DNA of 64,000 nt from Annulohypoxylon bovei var. microspora (taxonomy: Eukaryota; Ascomycota; Sordariomycetes; Xylariales; Hypoxylaceae), in NCBI GenBank assembly GCA_022836615.1, contig MU405223.1, positions 62,001 to 126,000 of the forward strand, given 5' to 3'. Positions 33,824 through 42,585 of this stretch are shown piece after piece; position 1 is the stretch's first letter, and each line of letters starts with the position of its first letter. The notes beneath the pieces are model-generated. The model was not told the DNA's origin and made no database searches. It saw only the letters and a list, made by a program, of their open reading frames with translations. Position numbers and translations under genes: made by a program.

Positions 33824-34323
33824 ATGGAGGGCCAAACCCCAAACCCCCTACTATCTCCGCCCGAGCTCTCACCGCTGGAGCAGGAGGTTCTCGAGGAATA
33901 CGAGCGGCTCGCGGAGAACATGAAAAAGGTATGCAGTGCCACGATCTGATATGACTACGTACTATCGCGGTCATGCGTCAGCTTATATTACATATGCAAC
34001 ATGCCACCGCAATCTCCTCCCCCCTACCGTGCTTTCCTTTCCTTTCCTTTTCCTTTTCCTTTTCCTTATCTTTACCTTTCTGTTTATGTTTCTCTATCCC
34101 CTATTAGGACTAGGGAGATACGGAACCCGAGCTGACGAAATGTTTACGTGAACAGCTTGCCAACGTCCTCGACACCATGGCGGGGCAGCCGACGACCGAG
34201 ATCCTCGACGGCCTGCGCGAGCTCGAGCGCAAGACGAGCCTGGTCTTCACCCTGCTCAAGGCTAGCGTCTACAGCATCGTGCTGCAGCAGGAGATCGATT
34301 GGGGCGACCAGTCCAGGGGTTGA
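33824..34323 (+). CDS. dad3: DASH/Dam1 complex subunit Dad3
   Basis: Small subunit of the fungal DASH (Dam1) kinetochore complex that couples chromosomes to microtubules. Exons 33824-33928 and 34156-34323 give 90 aa. The family hallmarks are LSPLEQEVLEEYERLAENM near the N-terminus and LRELERKTSLVFTLLKASVY followed by SIVLQQEI near the C-terminus. The protein is almost wholly helical. The 227-nt intron is long for this window and contains a CTTTTC-repeat tract ahead of the acceptor AACAG. The neighbouring uS5m gene converges on it. Confidence 0.92.
34032..34080. repeat. CCTTT/CCTTTT tract in the Dad3 intron
   Basis: Pyrimidine-only repeat units (CCTTT, then CCTTTT) inside the Dad3 intron, about 75 nt before the 3' splice site. 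Confidence 0.9.
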
Positions 34324-34795
34324 GCGAGCTGCGCCGAACGACAACCAACGTAAGACGAGATTTGAGCTGTATGCTCTCGGTCTTTTGATTCGCGGCATGT
34401 CAGCTAGGGTATTGCATTGTCAAATCCTAGGAGCCGCGTCGCATGGAGGCTCGAGAAGCTTCTAAATGGACGATCTAGTAACCGACGGAGAGGAAACGGT
34501 GTTGCTTGGGTTTTCATCGACGTTGCGAGGAGCATTGCCTTGTTTGAGGCTATGGTTATATCGACTACGATAATTATAGCCCTAGAGAACAGGCGCCCGA
34601 AAATGAATGAACGCTCAACGGAGGTGGACGAGGTTACGTAGCACACCACACAAGATACCCAAATAAATAAACAGTATGCACACAATACGCACAGGAGATA
34701 CCGCGGCGCGTCAATTGCGTTCGGGTTAACTTGCTTTAACTTATTTCATATGTAGGCTTTATTTATACACATAGATTGGTCGGTTGGTTGATGGA
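34324..34795. other. Intergenic between convergent genes, no gene seen
   Basis: About 470 bp of shared 3' flank between Dad3 and uS5m. The frames here are short and lack features. Confidence 0.55.
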
Positions 34796-36156
34796 TTACA
34801 ACACCTCTCCGCCGTAGTACACCTTCCGCACATCGACCAACTTCTTCCCCCTGCCGAGGGCGAGCTCGTCGGGATCCTTCTGGCTCAGCAGAGCCTCTAC
34901 GCAGGCCTTGACGGAGTTCATCGGGTTTCTCGACCGCGGCATCTTGGCCGCTATATCCTTGATGCCCACGGCGCGGAAGATCTCGAAGAGACGGTGGGAG
35001 GCGCGCAGACCGAAGCCTTCGGGTAGCATTAGCATAGGTCGTCTTAGTAGCAAGGAGCTGATAATGCGCGTAGAACGTATCATAATAACTCACCAGGTGG
35101 ACGTGAATCGATCTGGACAATGGTCGCGCCGACCTTCCCCCTCACCATGCCGTATATAGTCCTGTTCTCGTACCTGCGGATCGGCTTCATGTTCTGGATG
35201 GCCAGGAGCTTGGCCTTCTCCCTCGCGACCTCATGCTCGACGGACTTGGCCTCGCCGATGCCGAGGCGGCCGTTGCCGTTGCCGGCGATGGCCAACATCC
35301 ACGAGCTGCGTATCTTGCCCAGACGAGTCTGGTTGTGGACGAAGCGGACGACGAGGATCTTGGTTTTGACCTGCAAGATATCACCCACGGCCAGGCCCGT
35401 CCGCTTCTTCAGTTGCTGGTATATGCCCTGGTCATCCTTGCCATCATCCGCTGGGTCGATTGGCGGCTTGTACATGCCCGCCACGCCGGCCAGCTTCTTA
35501 CCTAGAGCCGGCGCCAGGGCCGAGTTCGTGGGTCCGTTGGTGTTCGTCATGGTCTCGGGCTCGAGGAAGTACTTCGCTTCCTCCATGGGGAAATCGACGC
35601 GCTCCTCTAGTACCTTTTCTATCTCATCCATATTCATGCCCTGGAAGTTCACGTCTTTCGGAATTAAAGCCTCGAGGCGCTTCTCTAGGTCCTCGGCGTG
35701 CTCCGCTTCTGTCATAAACCGAGAGCCCGGATTGGGGGGAGGGAGGGTTCTAGGACGTTTATCGATGATGGGGTAGATCTTGCTGAAGTCGTCGATGTAC
35801 GGCAATCTATAAGGGTCTTTCCGTATCCGGCCTTGTATCGTCAGGTCTCTCGGGTCGATAGCCGCTTCACCAGCCTCGAGGGCGGCCATCTGCTCGGGCG
35901 TGTACCTCTTCTTTAAGACCTCCATCTCTTCCGGAGTATACTGGGGAAAGGTCTTTTTGCCGTACTCCTCGACCTTCGCCGGTGTTATAAGACCCATTTC
36001 CTCAGCTCGTATGCTCTTGAAGCGGGGTTTCCGATTCGAGGCGAGCTGCGCCGAGCTGTGGAAGGAGGCGTGACATTGCGATGGTGCTGCTGTTGGTTTA
36101 GCCGCGGTAGCGAGCCGCCTGGAGAGCAGACACCGTGCTGGTCGTGCTACGCTCAT
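34796..36156 (-). CDS. mrps5: Mitochondrial small-subunit ribosomal protein uS5m
   Basis: Component of the mitochondrial ribosome small subunit, nuclear encoded. Exons 36156-35094 and 35016-34796 give 427 aa, much longer than bacterial S5 because of a fungal N-terminal extension. The N-terminus (MSVARPARCLLSRRLATAAK) is Arg/Ser/Ala rich without acids, a typical matrix presequence. The S5 double-stranded-RNA-binding fold spans about 245-345, including the Gly-rich loop MLAIAGNGNGRLGIGEAKS. The S5 C-terminal domain continues across the intron: VQIDSRPPG then FGLRASHRLFEIFRAVGI. The intron (35017-35093) has a GTGAGT donor and an AAG acceptor. The next upstream in-frame alternative start is not ATG. 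Confidence 0.93.
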
Positions 36157-37108
36157 CGCATCTCTAGCCTCCAAGTATCGGCCCAATTATGGCTGCAATG
36201 GCGTAGGGATTTATGTATAGTGCCGCGTGGACTTATGAACCTTCAATTGGTACATATCAAGTATTTGCAAATTATTTTTTAGAATCTCGAGGCTTAATTC
36301 GGATTTACGATCCACCATCCACCGATAGACCCACTGTTTGGTCTTAGGTTACACAGATTTAGTGCCTTTTTAATTGGCTTGCTATTCAATGGCCGTTTAG
36401 CAAGGATAGCCAGGGGTACATGTAAGGAGGTACATATGTAGCTTCTCTCGACCACTCATTGATCCAGCTTTAGAGGTGGCATGATCAAATAAATATCATT
36501 AAATATACACATGTCTACCTAGTACTCATAGCCATCCTCTTTAGGGCCAAAGTACACATGTATGGGAAGTTCATGCGGCGCAATTGCTAAAATGGAACTC
36601 CTTCACGAATCGCACTCGAGATCTCATCAGAGTGGACCTAGAGCGCTACCCGCTGATTGGCTATTTTCAATCAGTCGATTCTTGCCGCAGGTCTGAAACA
36701 CACGAGTTTCACAGGGATCGTCGCCATTGTCAGTCAGTCGAGACTCCAGCAGCAAGTGGGCGCCTGTCTCATGAGTGCGCAAAACACAAAACGCTTTGTA
36801 GGATTGCTTACGTTTCTCTTACTCCTTCAACTTATTCTAATTGTAGACTCCTTTGCCTGTCCTGTTCTGTCCTGTCCGAGTTCGTTGTTCGTCTTCTCTT
36901 CTATCCTAATTCCGAAGAAGAAAAAAGTGAAGCTATCATCACTTTTCTTCCTCTCTTTTTCATTACAAGTGTGACTGGTGCACCATAATTCATTCATTCG
37001 CTCCCATCCGTCTAATCGAGAATCCTCCGGCTTGAAGTCGACTAATTAAAAAAAAAAACACCATCTTCGCGAAGTCTCGAGTCGTCGTAACACCAAACAC
37101 AATTCAAA
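36157..37108. other. Intergenic between divergent genes; pyrimidine-rich leader
   Basis: About 950 bp between uS5m and the small membrane protein. The right half carries pyrimidine-rich stretches (near 36850-36960) and an A-run near 37045, typical of a fungal promoter and leader. A 134-codon frame at 36584-36988 has no family features and I take it as chance. Confidence 0.55.
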
Positions 37109-37345
37109 ATGTCGGGCCAATTCGGATTCATGTCCAAGATTGGCGCTACGGATGCAGCCGTCGCCACCTTGAACGATCAGCCGTACATATTCACCGTTCT
37201 CGTTGTCATCCTCGTCGTGTTGATCCTTCAATCCGTATTCATCTGGTACATCCACTATGCGACCATGAAGCCCGAGCAAAAGAAAAAGAAGGAACCCAAG
37301 AAGCCAGCAGAGAAGCCGGCAGCGAAGCCGGCAGCAGCACGATAG
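37109..37345 (+). CDS. Small single-pass membrane protein, unknown
   Basis: A 78-aa protein in one exon with a classic fungal start context (CAAAATGTC). It has a short polar N-terminus (MSGQFGFMSKIGATDAAV), one long and very hydrophobic helix at about 27-49 (YIFTVLVVILVVLILQSVFI), then a strongly basic Lys/Pro/Ala tail (KKKKEPKKPAEKPAAKPAAA). The positive-inside rule puts the tail in the cytosol. No cleavable signal peptide is evident. I do not recognise the family. The start context, preceding leader and coherent membrane topology support a real gene rather than a chance frame. Confidence 0.72.
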   Translation: MSGQFGFMSKIGATDAAVATLNDQPYIFTVLVVILVVLILQSVFIWYIHYATMKPEQKKKKEPKKPAEKPAAKPAAAR

Positions 37346-37738
37346 AGATGGCCTGCTATAGAACAATTACGACAAAGGATAGGCTACGGATATCGTTGAA
37401 ACTCGGCAATTGCATTATTCACAACATCTCTAACCTATGAATACCTCTGGAATTCATGCGGCAAATGCGATCTACTTAGACACAGGAAGCACCAGGGAAA
37501 GGAATAGAGGGCTTCCGTGAAACTAGGCGATTCAAGTTCCATCGTCTGGGTGCCTAGATCTCTAACGTTTAGGGGGGCGTGGGAAGGGGATATTCAGAAT
37601 GGTGGTATTTAAAAGTGCTTCGATGACAGCAGGCCGCGTCTAGCACCTATAATTATTGTGTATTTACTGGTTACATTTCTGTCAATATTTATACATTTCG
37701 AGGCCAGGGAACCTATTTCTTCATTCGGACAATGATCA
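37346..37738. other. Intergenic between convergent genes, no gene seen
   Basis: About 390 bp of 3' flank; nothing notable beyond a short G-rich run near 37572. Confidence 0.5.
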
Positions 37739-39529
37739 TCATCCATTAGACCCTTGCTTGACTATAGAGTAACTGTCATCCCCATAGACATAGTCTTGCC
37801 GTGTGCCATCGCTGGGCGTACCTTCTGGCATATATGATATCTCATTCATAGTGCCATAATCGGTATCAACATCGTAGAAGTGGGTAGATGAGTGTATATT
37901 GTCGACATCTATAACGGATTCTATAAAATCGGTAGAAACGTATTGATGAACAGTTGACGTGTCGTGTAGTTCTTCGGAACTTGAGGAGGGCCAGCTTGGA
38001 AAGGAATATTGGTGATTTAAATCTGATTCGTAATTAGTTTGTACAGGCTGGGATTCCTCCCCTATTGCGTGAGTGGCTCCTAGACGAAGATCCTCTCTCC
38101 TATACCACCACTGCCGGTATTCTATTGCCCTATCAGACTCATTGCTATCATCCTCGGTTTGATATTCTACATATTCATGCAATGGGCGGACATCGTCACA
38201 AACATTGTTGAAACTAGTATTGTCACTGCTCGTACCATCAAATACGTTGACTGAACTATTCTCAAATACGTTGACTGAACTATTCTCAAATTCGTCGAGG
38301 CCGTCGGTCTCCATTGGCATAAACTCGAAGGCTTCATTGGTAGATTCTCTCCTCTGTGAAATAACGCTTATATTAGCATTCTTCATACGGATGGTCGGTT
38401 TTAACGTTGTTTGCAGTAAACTCCAAAGTCTTTGCTGGACAGAACTCCGATATTGATTTAGGTCTCCTTCTGATTTCGTGCCGTCCCGGGGCTGATCAGA
38501 ACGGACAACGTCCATTAGCAGCTTCGCGCTCTTTTGTCTGAGAGACGACGATTGACCTCTAGAAGAAGTTGCTAGGATATTTGAAATAATGGAGAAGTTG
38601 GCTACATGAGATGTCACCGCCTAGCCTTCATCGTTAGTTACAATCTTGACTCCTGAAAAGGGGGTTACGAAACCTCAAGATAACGAGCATTCCAGATAGC
38701 AGGGGCTATTTCGAGCAGTGAAGGTCTGCTATCGAGCTGGAATAATCGCAAACCACGCATGCGTTTTTTTATTCCGATAGTTACATGTAGAGCCATCTGA
38801 GCCAAATAAGCTGCATCATCCCATCGTTGCTGAGCTTGGTTTATGGGCGGGTCAGCTATCGGGTCATCCCAATAGTCCTCTAGCATCGCACCTTCGTAAG
38901 TGTGATTTAGATCTTCTAGCTGTAATGTAGTCTCGGGAGAATAGTCGTCCATGTCTGTGTCGCATATATCATATCGTTCAGTAGCAGAATAGGCAGCCTC
39001 GGGATTATCCGATTGATAGCGAAATAGACACTCTATCCCATTAAAGCGAGCAGTAGGACTATGTGGGGGCGAGAGGAGTAGAGATGACTTCTGAGGATGT
39101 TCGACGATGAAATAAAGGTTTGGTGCACCGTCGTATGGTGGCTGACACTGTATGTCTTCTTGCTTGATTGTGAGTCCAAGGGTTGGCCAGAGCTGCATTA
39201 TTGCATGTAAGTAATGACATTAAGAAAAGCTGACATTGACTTACAGAACACTGGCAGATAGCATCAGCTAGATGTTCCAGGAACCCAACTTCGCTTTCGT
39301 CTGATGTCATGGATAATCGGTTCTGGCACACTATGATCTGTATTCGGCAGAAACCCGGAGAGACAAGCCATAGCTGCTTCGACTGAATCAACTGGTAAAG
39401 TTCCTCGGAAGGACACTGAAGAGGAGGTAGACCAGAGATCAACGCAAGAGAAGTTACCGACAAAGATGAGCGAGAATCTCCACTGGAAAGTTCAAAAGTC
39501 TTGAGCTCAAGCTCTATATAATCAGCCAT
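37739..39529 (-). CDS. Hypothetical protein, 561 aa, function unknown
   Basis: Three exons (39529-39245, 39192-38674, 38620-37739) join in frame to give 561 aa. The first intron is canonical (GTAAGT); the second uses an unusual GTTTCG donor with a CTAACG branch-like site and TAG acceptor. No catalytic motif, signal peptide or membrane helix is evident. The N-terminal 170 residues look folded (IELELKTFELSSG, LWLVSPGFCRIQIIVCQNRL). The C-terminal half is acidic, rich in Ser, Asp and Tyr, and probably disordered. It holds a perfect in-frame tandem duplication of an 8-residue unit (ENSSVNVF). I do not recognise the family; it could be lineage restricted. Confidence 0.68.
38238..38285. repeat. In-frame tandem duplication of a 24-bp unit
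   Basis: Two identical 24-bp units head to tail within the 561-aa hypothetical gene, followed by the start of a third. They duplicate the residues ENSSVNVF. Confidence 0.92.
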
Positions 39530-40089
39530 GACCAGGCGAAGGGGTCAACATGCCCCAAACGCTTTCCCGAACGAGAGCAAGATAAATCCATGCATGTGAG
39601 GCCTGTCCTAAGTTTGTGCATATCCCCAAGAGCGTATCATGAGATAAACAGCAGAGCAGGTAGGGAAGGTAAAATCGTAGCCTGGTGTAGTTGGTATATC
39701 TAGGTGATACGGAGAATGAAGTTTCCATAATCGGGATTCTTAAAGGGTTATTAGGTGCCCCTGAAAGGGAAGGAACAAGTATGAAGACCACATACATGTA
39801 CACAGTGCTCCAATTCGAAATACTTGTTTTAGCGTTTCAATTTGATGCCGACCATAACCATATGATTGTATCGTAACTTCCCTATGATGCTAGTAGATAT
39901 ATCATACCTTATGTAGGCAGGTATGGAGGCAGTATCATTACTAAGTACTGTTCACATTAAGGACGTTGGCCTATAAGGTGTAGAGCTGCTTTCCTCATCA
40001 TACACAATATAGTATCGAATGTGATCGAAATCCTTGTTATATAGGTACCTTGATTACACATGGAATACAAAGCCTCGAAATCAACGAAA
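39530..40089. other. Intergenic, no gene seen
   Basis: About 560 bp between the hypothetical gene's start and the uL16m 3' end. AT rich with a TAGGTACC word near 40045. Confidence 0.5.
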
Positions 40090-40948
40090 TCAAGGAAGAT
40101 CCAAGGGTGTCCGTTGAGTCTCCGAACCCGATATCTGGGGAGGAATTGGCTTTAGCGATTCTGCAGGAATCTTTCGTCTCGGCCTCTTCAGATCTTCCAG
40201 TGTGATTCCATCCAGTTTAGTAATACCAACCACAGCCGGCGCGCCTTTCTTTACGAATTCCCACTGTCCTAAATACGGAGTTAAGGTAGTTCATATAATC
40301 GAACAATAGAGCATATTGCTTACCAGGTAATTTACTACCGGCTAACCGGAATGCGTCGCGAACAACTTGTTCGTGAACCAGTCCTCTCAGCTCCAAGACG
40401 ATCTGGTTCACCGCTACTCTTGCGGCCCAGTGATCGAATGAACCCTTTCCTTTACCCATACGCATCTATAGACGTAGGTCAGTTAAAGAGGTACGCGAAG
40501 GGCAAACGTGGGGGAGCCAAACCTCGTTGCCACTGATGAATACGCCGATGTTGCAGCACACTCTCTTATAAAGCCGATACTTCTGACCACGCAATCTTTG
40601 CTTGATGGTATCCTCTGCCGTCTTGAGTTGTTTGGCGCTGATCCTTCGATGGTGATCGATCATCCGTAACCCGTAATCCCCACACATCACTGTTGTCCCT
40701 TTAACAGAGCCACCAGTTGCCACCCGTGCCCGTCCCTTCATCATCTTCTTTTTGCGATCCAAGTTAGGCTCTAGCCAGCTGCCGGCCATTGCTGCAGTGG
40801 TCGAAAAAGACCGGACATTTTGACAACATTGAATCCTTTCGGACACAGTCGAGGCATTGGGTCTTATTGATGGTCGCGTGGTCGGAGTGTGAGATATTCT
40901 AAGGGATCGGAATGCGCTGACAAGACATGACGGTCCATTGGGACGCAT
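40090..40948 (-). CDS. mrpl16: Mitochondrial large-subunit ribosomal protein uL16m
   Basis: Nuclear-encoded component of the mitochondrial ribosome large subunit near the peptidyl-transferase and A-site region. Exons 40948-40523, 40465-40324 and 40268-40090 give 248 aa. The N-terminus is a long basic presequence (MRPNGPSCLVSAFRSLRIS). The L16 core includes KGRARVATGGSVKGTTVMCG, then RRISAKQLKTAEDTIKQRLR, and the hallmark MRMGKGKGSFDHWAARVAV encoded right after the first intron. It ends AGSKLPGQWEFVKKG across the second intron, then a fungal C-terminal extension. The first intron starts with GTTTGG, a weak donor, but the joined protein fits the family precisely. Confidence 0.93.
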
Positions 40949-41186
40949 TTTTTCGGGATCAAAGGCTCAATTGGCGAAAGCTCTGATCATAACTTCGCAG
41001 CTCTAGAAATTTGGAAGGTCGAAGTCAAAAGCTTCTAAAAAGATCCACCCTACCACCGCAATTAAGCGCGAGCTGTTAGCCGCTAGTGGGGTAGGTATTA
41101 TGTAGGTACCTAAGGTAGGAATGTACTTAGGTATCTGTGTATTATCTACCTAGGTACCTAGGTACATCAATGCCAGCAGCCTGTGC
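40949..41186. other. Short intergenic stretch dense in CCTAGGTA words
   Basis: Between uL16m and the TIR element, positions 41095-41165 carry a tight cluster of TAGGTA/ACCTAGGTACCTAGGTAC words, several of them perfect palindromes. No gene. Confidence 0.7.
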
Positions 41187-41188
41187 TA

Positions 41189-41214
41189 TGGAGGCCCGTT
41201 CGTACAACTGTGCA
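41189..41214 (+). repeat. Left terminal inverted repeat
   Basis: 26 bp, matching the reverse complement of 42306-42331 at 25 of 26 positions. Confidence 0.93.
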
Positions 41215-41410
41215 TTTTCAATTTTTAGTTTTTAATTTTACCTAAAAGGGTAAGGTGTGTCCTAACCGCGCGAAATTTATCTACTTTATATTTAAAAAAG
41301 AAATACTTATATAATATATTAATATTTACGTAACGAAAAGATGTCATTAAATATATGTATATATGCATACATATATATATATACGTATAAATATATATAT
41401 ATATATAAAA

Positions 41411-41500
41411 ACGCGAGACCACCCGTTCGGATGGTATAATATCCCGAGTTTAACCGGAGGTTTATGGTTCGATTCCTCGATCACCTACTTTTATTTTTTT
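41411..41500 (+). other. Degenerate tRNA-like (Pol III promoter-like) segment inside the TIR element
   Basis: The segment contains GGTTCGATTCC at 41466-41476, a perfect match to the tRNA T-arm/B-box consensus. A D-arm-like GGATGGTATAATATCCCG lies about 40 nt upstream, and a run of T begins 15-25 nt downstream, as at Pol III terminators. A TATA-rich tract ends just before it. Acceptor, anticodon and T stems pair only partly, so this is not a functional tRNA gene. It looks like a decayed tRNA or the head of a tRNA-derived (SINE-like) sequence. Chance resemblance cannot be excluded. Confidence 0.4.
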
Positions 41501-42305
41501 TTTTCTTATCCGACGAAAAAAACACTGGTTTAACTACCCATTGGGTCACCCGTAACCCTTTCTTTAACGCCTAGACCACCTTTTCAAAGGTTGCTTAACC
41601 ACTTAAATTAAGGGTCTTTTTACGTGTTGTTGAATTGAAAGGAATCAATTAAGTAAGCACCTTAAGTAATCACTTTTGCCACCCACCTGGTCCATGCGCG
41701 AGAGCCGGCTTTTTGTTTTTCAAAAAATTACCTTTTCGCGAACGGGCCACCTCAAAAGCTGAGACCGCTTGATTTGATTGGTACAAAAGTGAAAATTAAA
41801 CCCACCCTTAAAACGATTCACCCAATCAATCGTTATGGAGGTACCGGCCTTTTAGGAGATAACGGATTTTATAAAACTGGATTATCGCGATAAGAGATTT
41901 TGATAAAGACCAAGTTCGGGTAAACCTAAGCCGGCTTTTTGATTGGTTCAAGTTCTTATCGATACGCATGGTTTCGGGGGGTCACGTGCAACCGGTCGCA
42001 ACAACAACACTGGGAGCGGCGATACAACAGCTTATTTCGCATAAGATATAGCGTGCAGCTTATTGAAACTTATATCTTTAGAATTGCCTAATTGAGAGCT
42101 ATAAGAAGATCTATTTTATCTTAAATTCAACCTGTTGGAAGGAAAGTTATTTGAGTTTTAAACCAAAGGTATCAACAAATCTCTATTCATTTATCCGTAC
42201 AATTAAATCCAAGTACTCTTTTATTGATTTCTAAGTACATACCCATGTACTCCTTACCCTATTAGGCATAGCCTCTTCCATTTTCCAAAACTCAAAACGT
42301 TTTGT

Positions 42306-42331
42306 TGCACAGTTGTACGAACAGGCCTCCA
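42306..42331 (-). repeat. Right terminal inverted repeat
   Basis: 26 bp, inverted partner of 41189-41214 with one mismatch, followed directly by TA. Confidence 0.93.
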
Positions 42332-42585
42332 TATGTGCCGTCCATCTATGTACATGTTTTTTTGTGGATCCAGGCATACACAGGTCCGTGCACGAGTCGC
42401 GACTTCATAATTCCATTAAGACTGCAGGCTCATTCAAGGATTAGTGCAGGGTGTTGAGCGCGTCATAATTCGCGTCAAGCATTTTGCTAAATGATCCATT
42501 TTTCTTGCGAAACACTACCTCCTTTAGCAACAACTGACTTTTTCCTTTTTCCTTGATCCGCGAGCGCACCGTGAATTTAGTTGGC

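Larger units (their letters stand above)
41187..42333. mobile_element. Non-autonomous DNA transposon or large MITE with 26-bp TIRs and TA target duplication
   Basis: The element proper spans 41189-42331 (1,143 bp). Its left end (41189-41214) reads TGGAGGCCCGTTCGTACAAC plus TGTGCA. The right end (42306-42331) is the reverse complement with one mismatch. Both ends are flanked by TA (41187-41188 and 42332-42333), the target duplication expected for Tc1/mariner-superfamily insertions. A subterminal inverted word (AGGGTAAGG) recurs about 60-70 bp inside each end. The interior is AT rich, clearly different in base use from neighbouring genes, with a long TA-alternating tract at about 41350-41408. 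It has no frame longer than about 65 codons, so it cannot encode its own transposase. It contains a tRNA-like B-box word, listed separately. Confidence 0.85.

Noticed and set aside
35120..35776. 218-codon plus-strand frame opposite uS5m
   Set aside because: Antisense shadow of the GC-rich uS5m exon; no family features.
36584..36988. 134-codon plus-strand frame upstream of the small membrane protein
   Set aside because: Lies in pyrimidine-rich leader or promoter DNA; no family features and an alternative frame is equally open.
41411..41487. Functional tRNA gene
   Set aside because: The B-box word is perfect, but acceptor, anticodon and T stems have several mismatches and the base before the putative anticodon is not U. 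Kept only as a tRNA-like relic.
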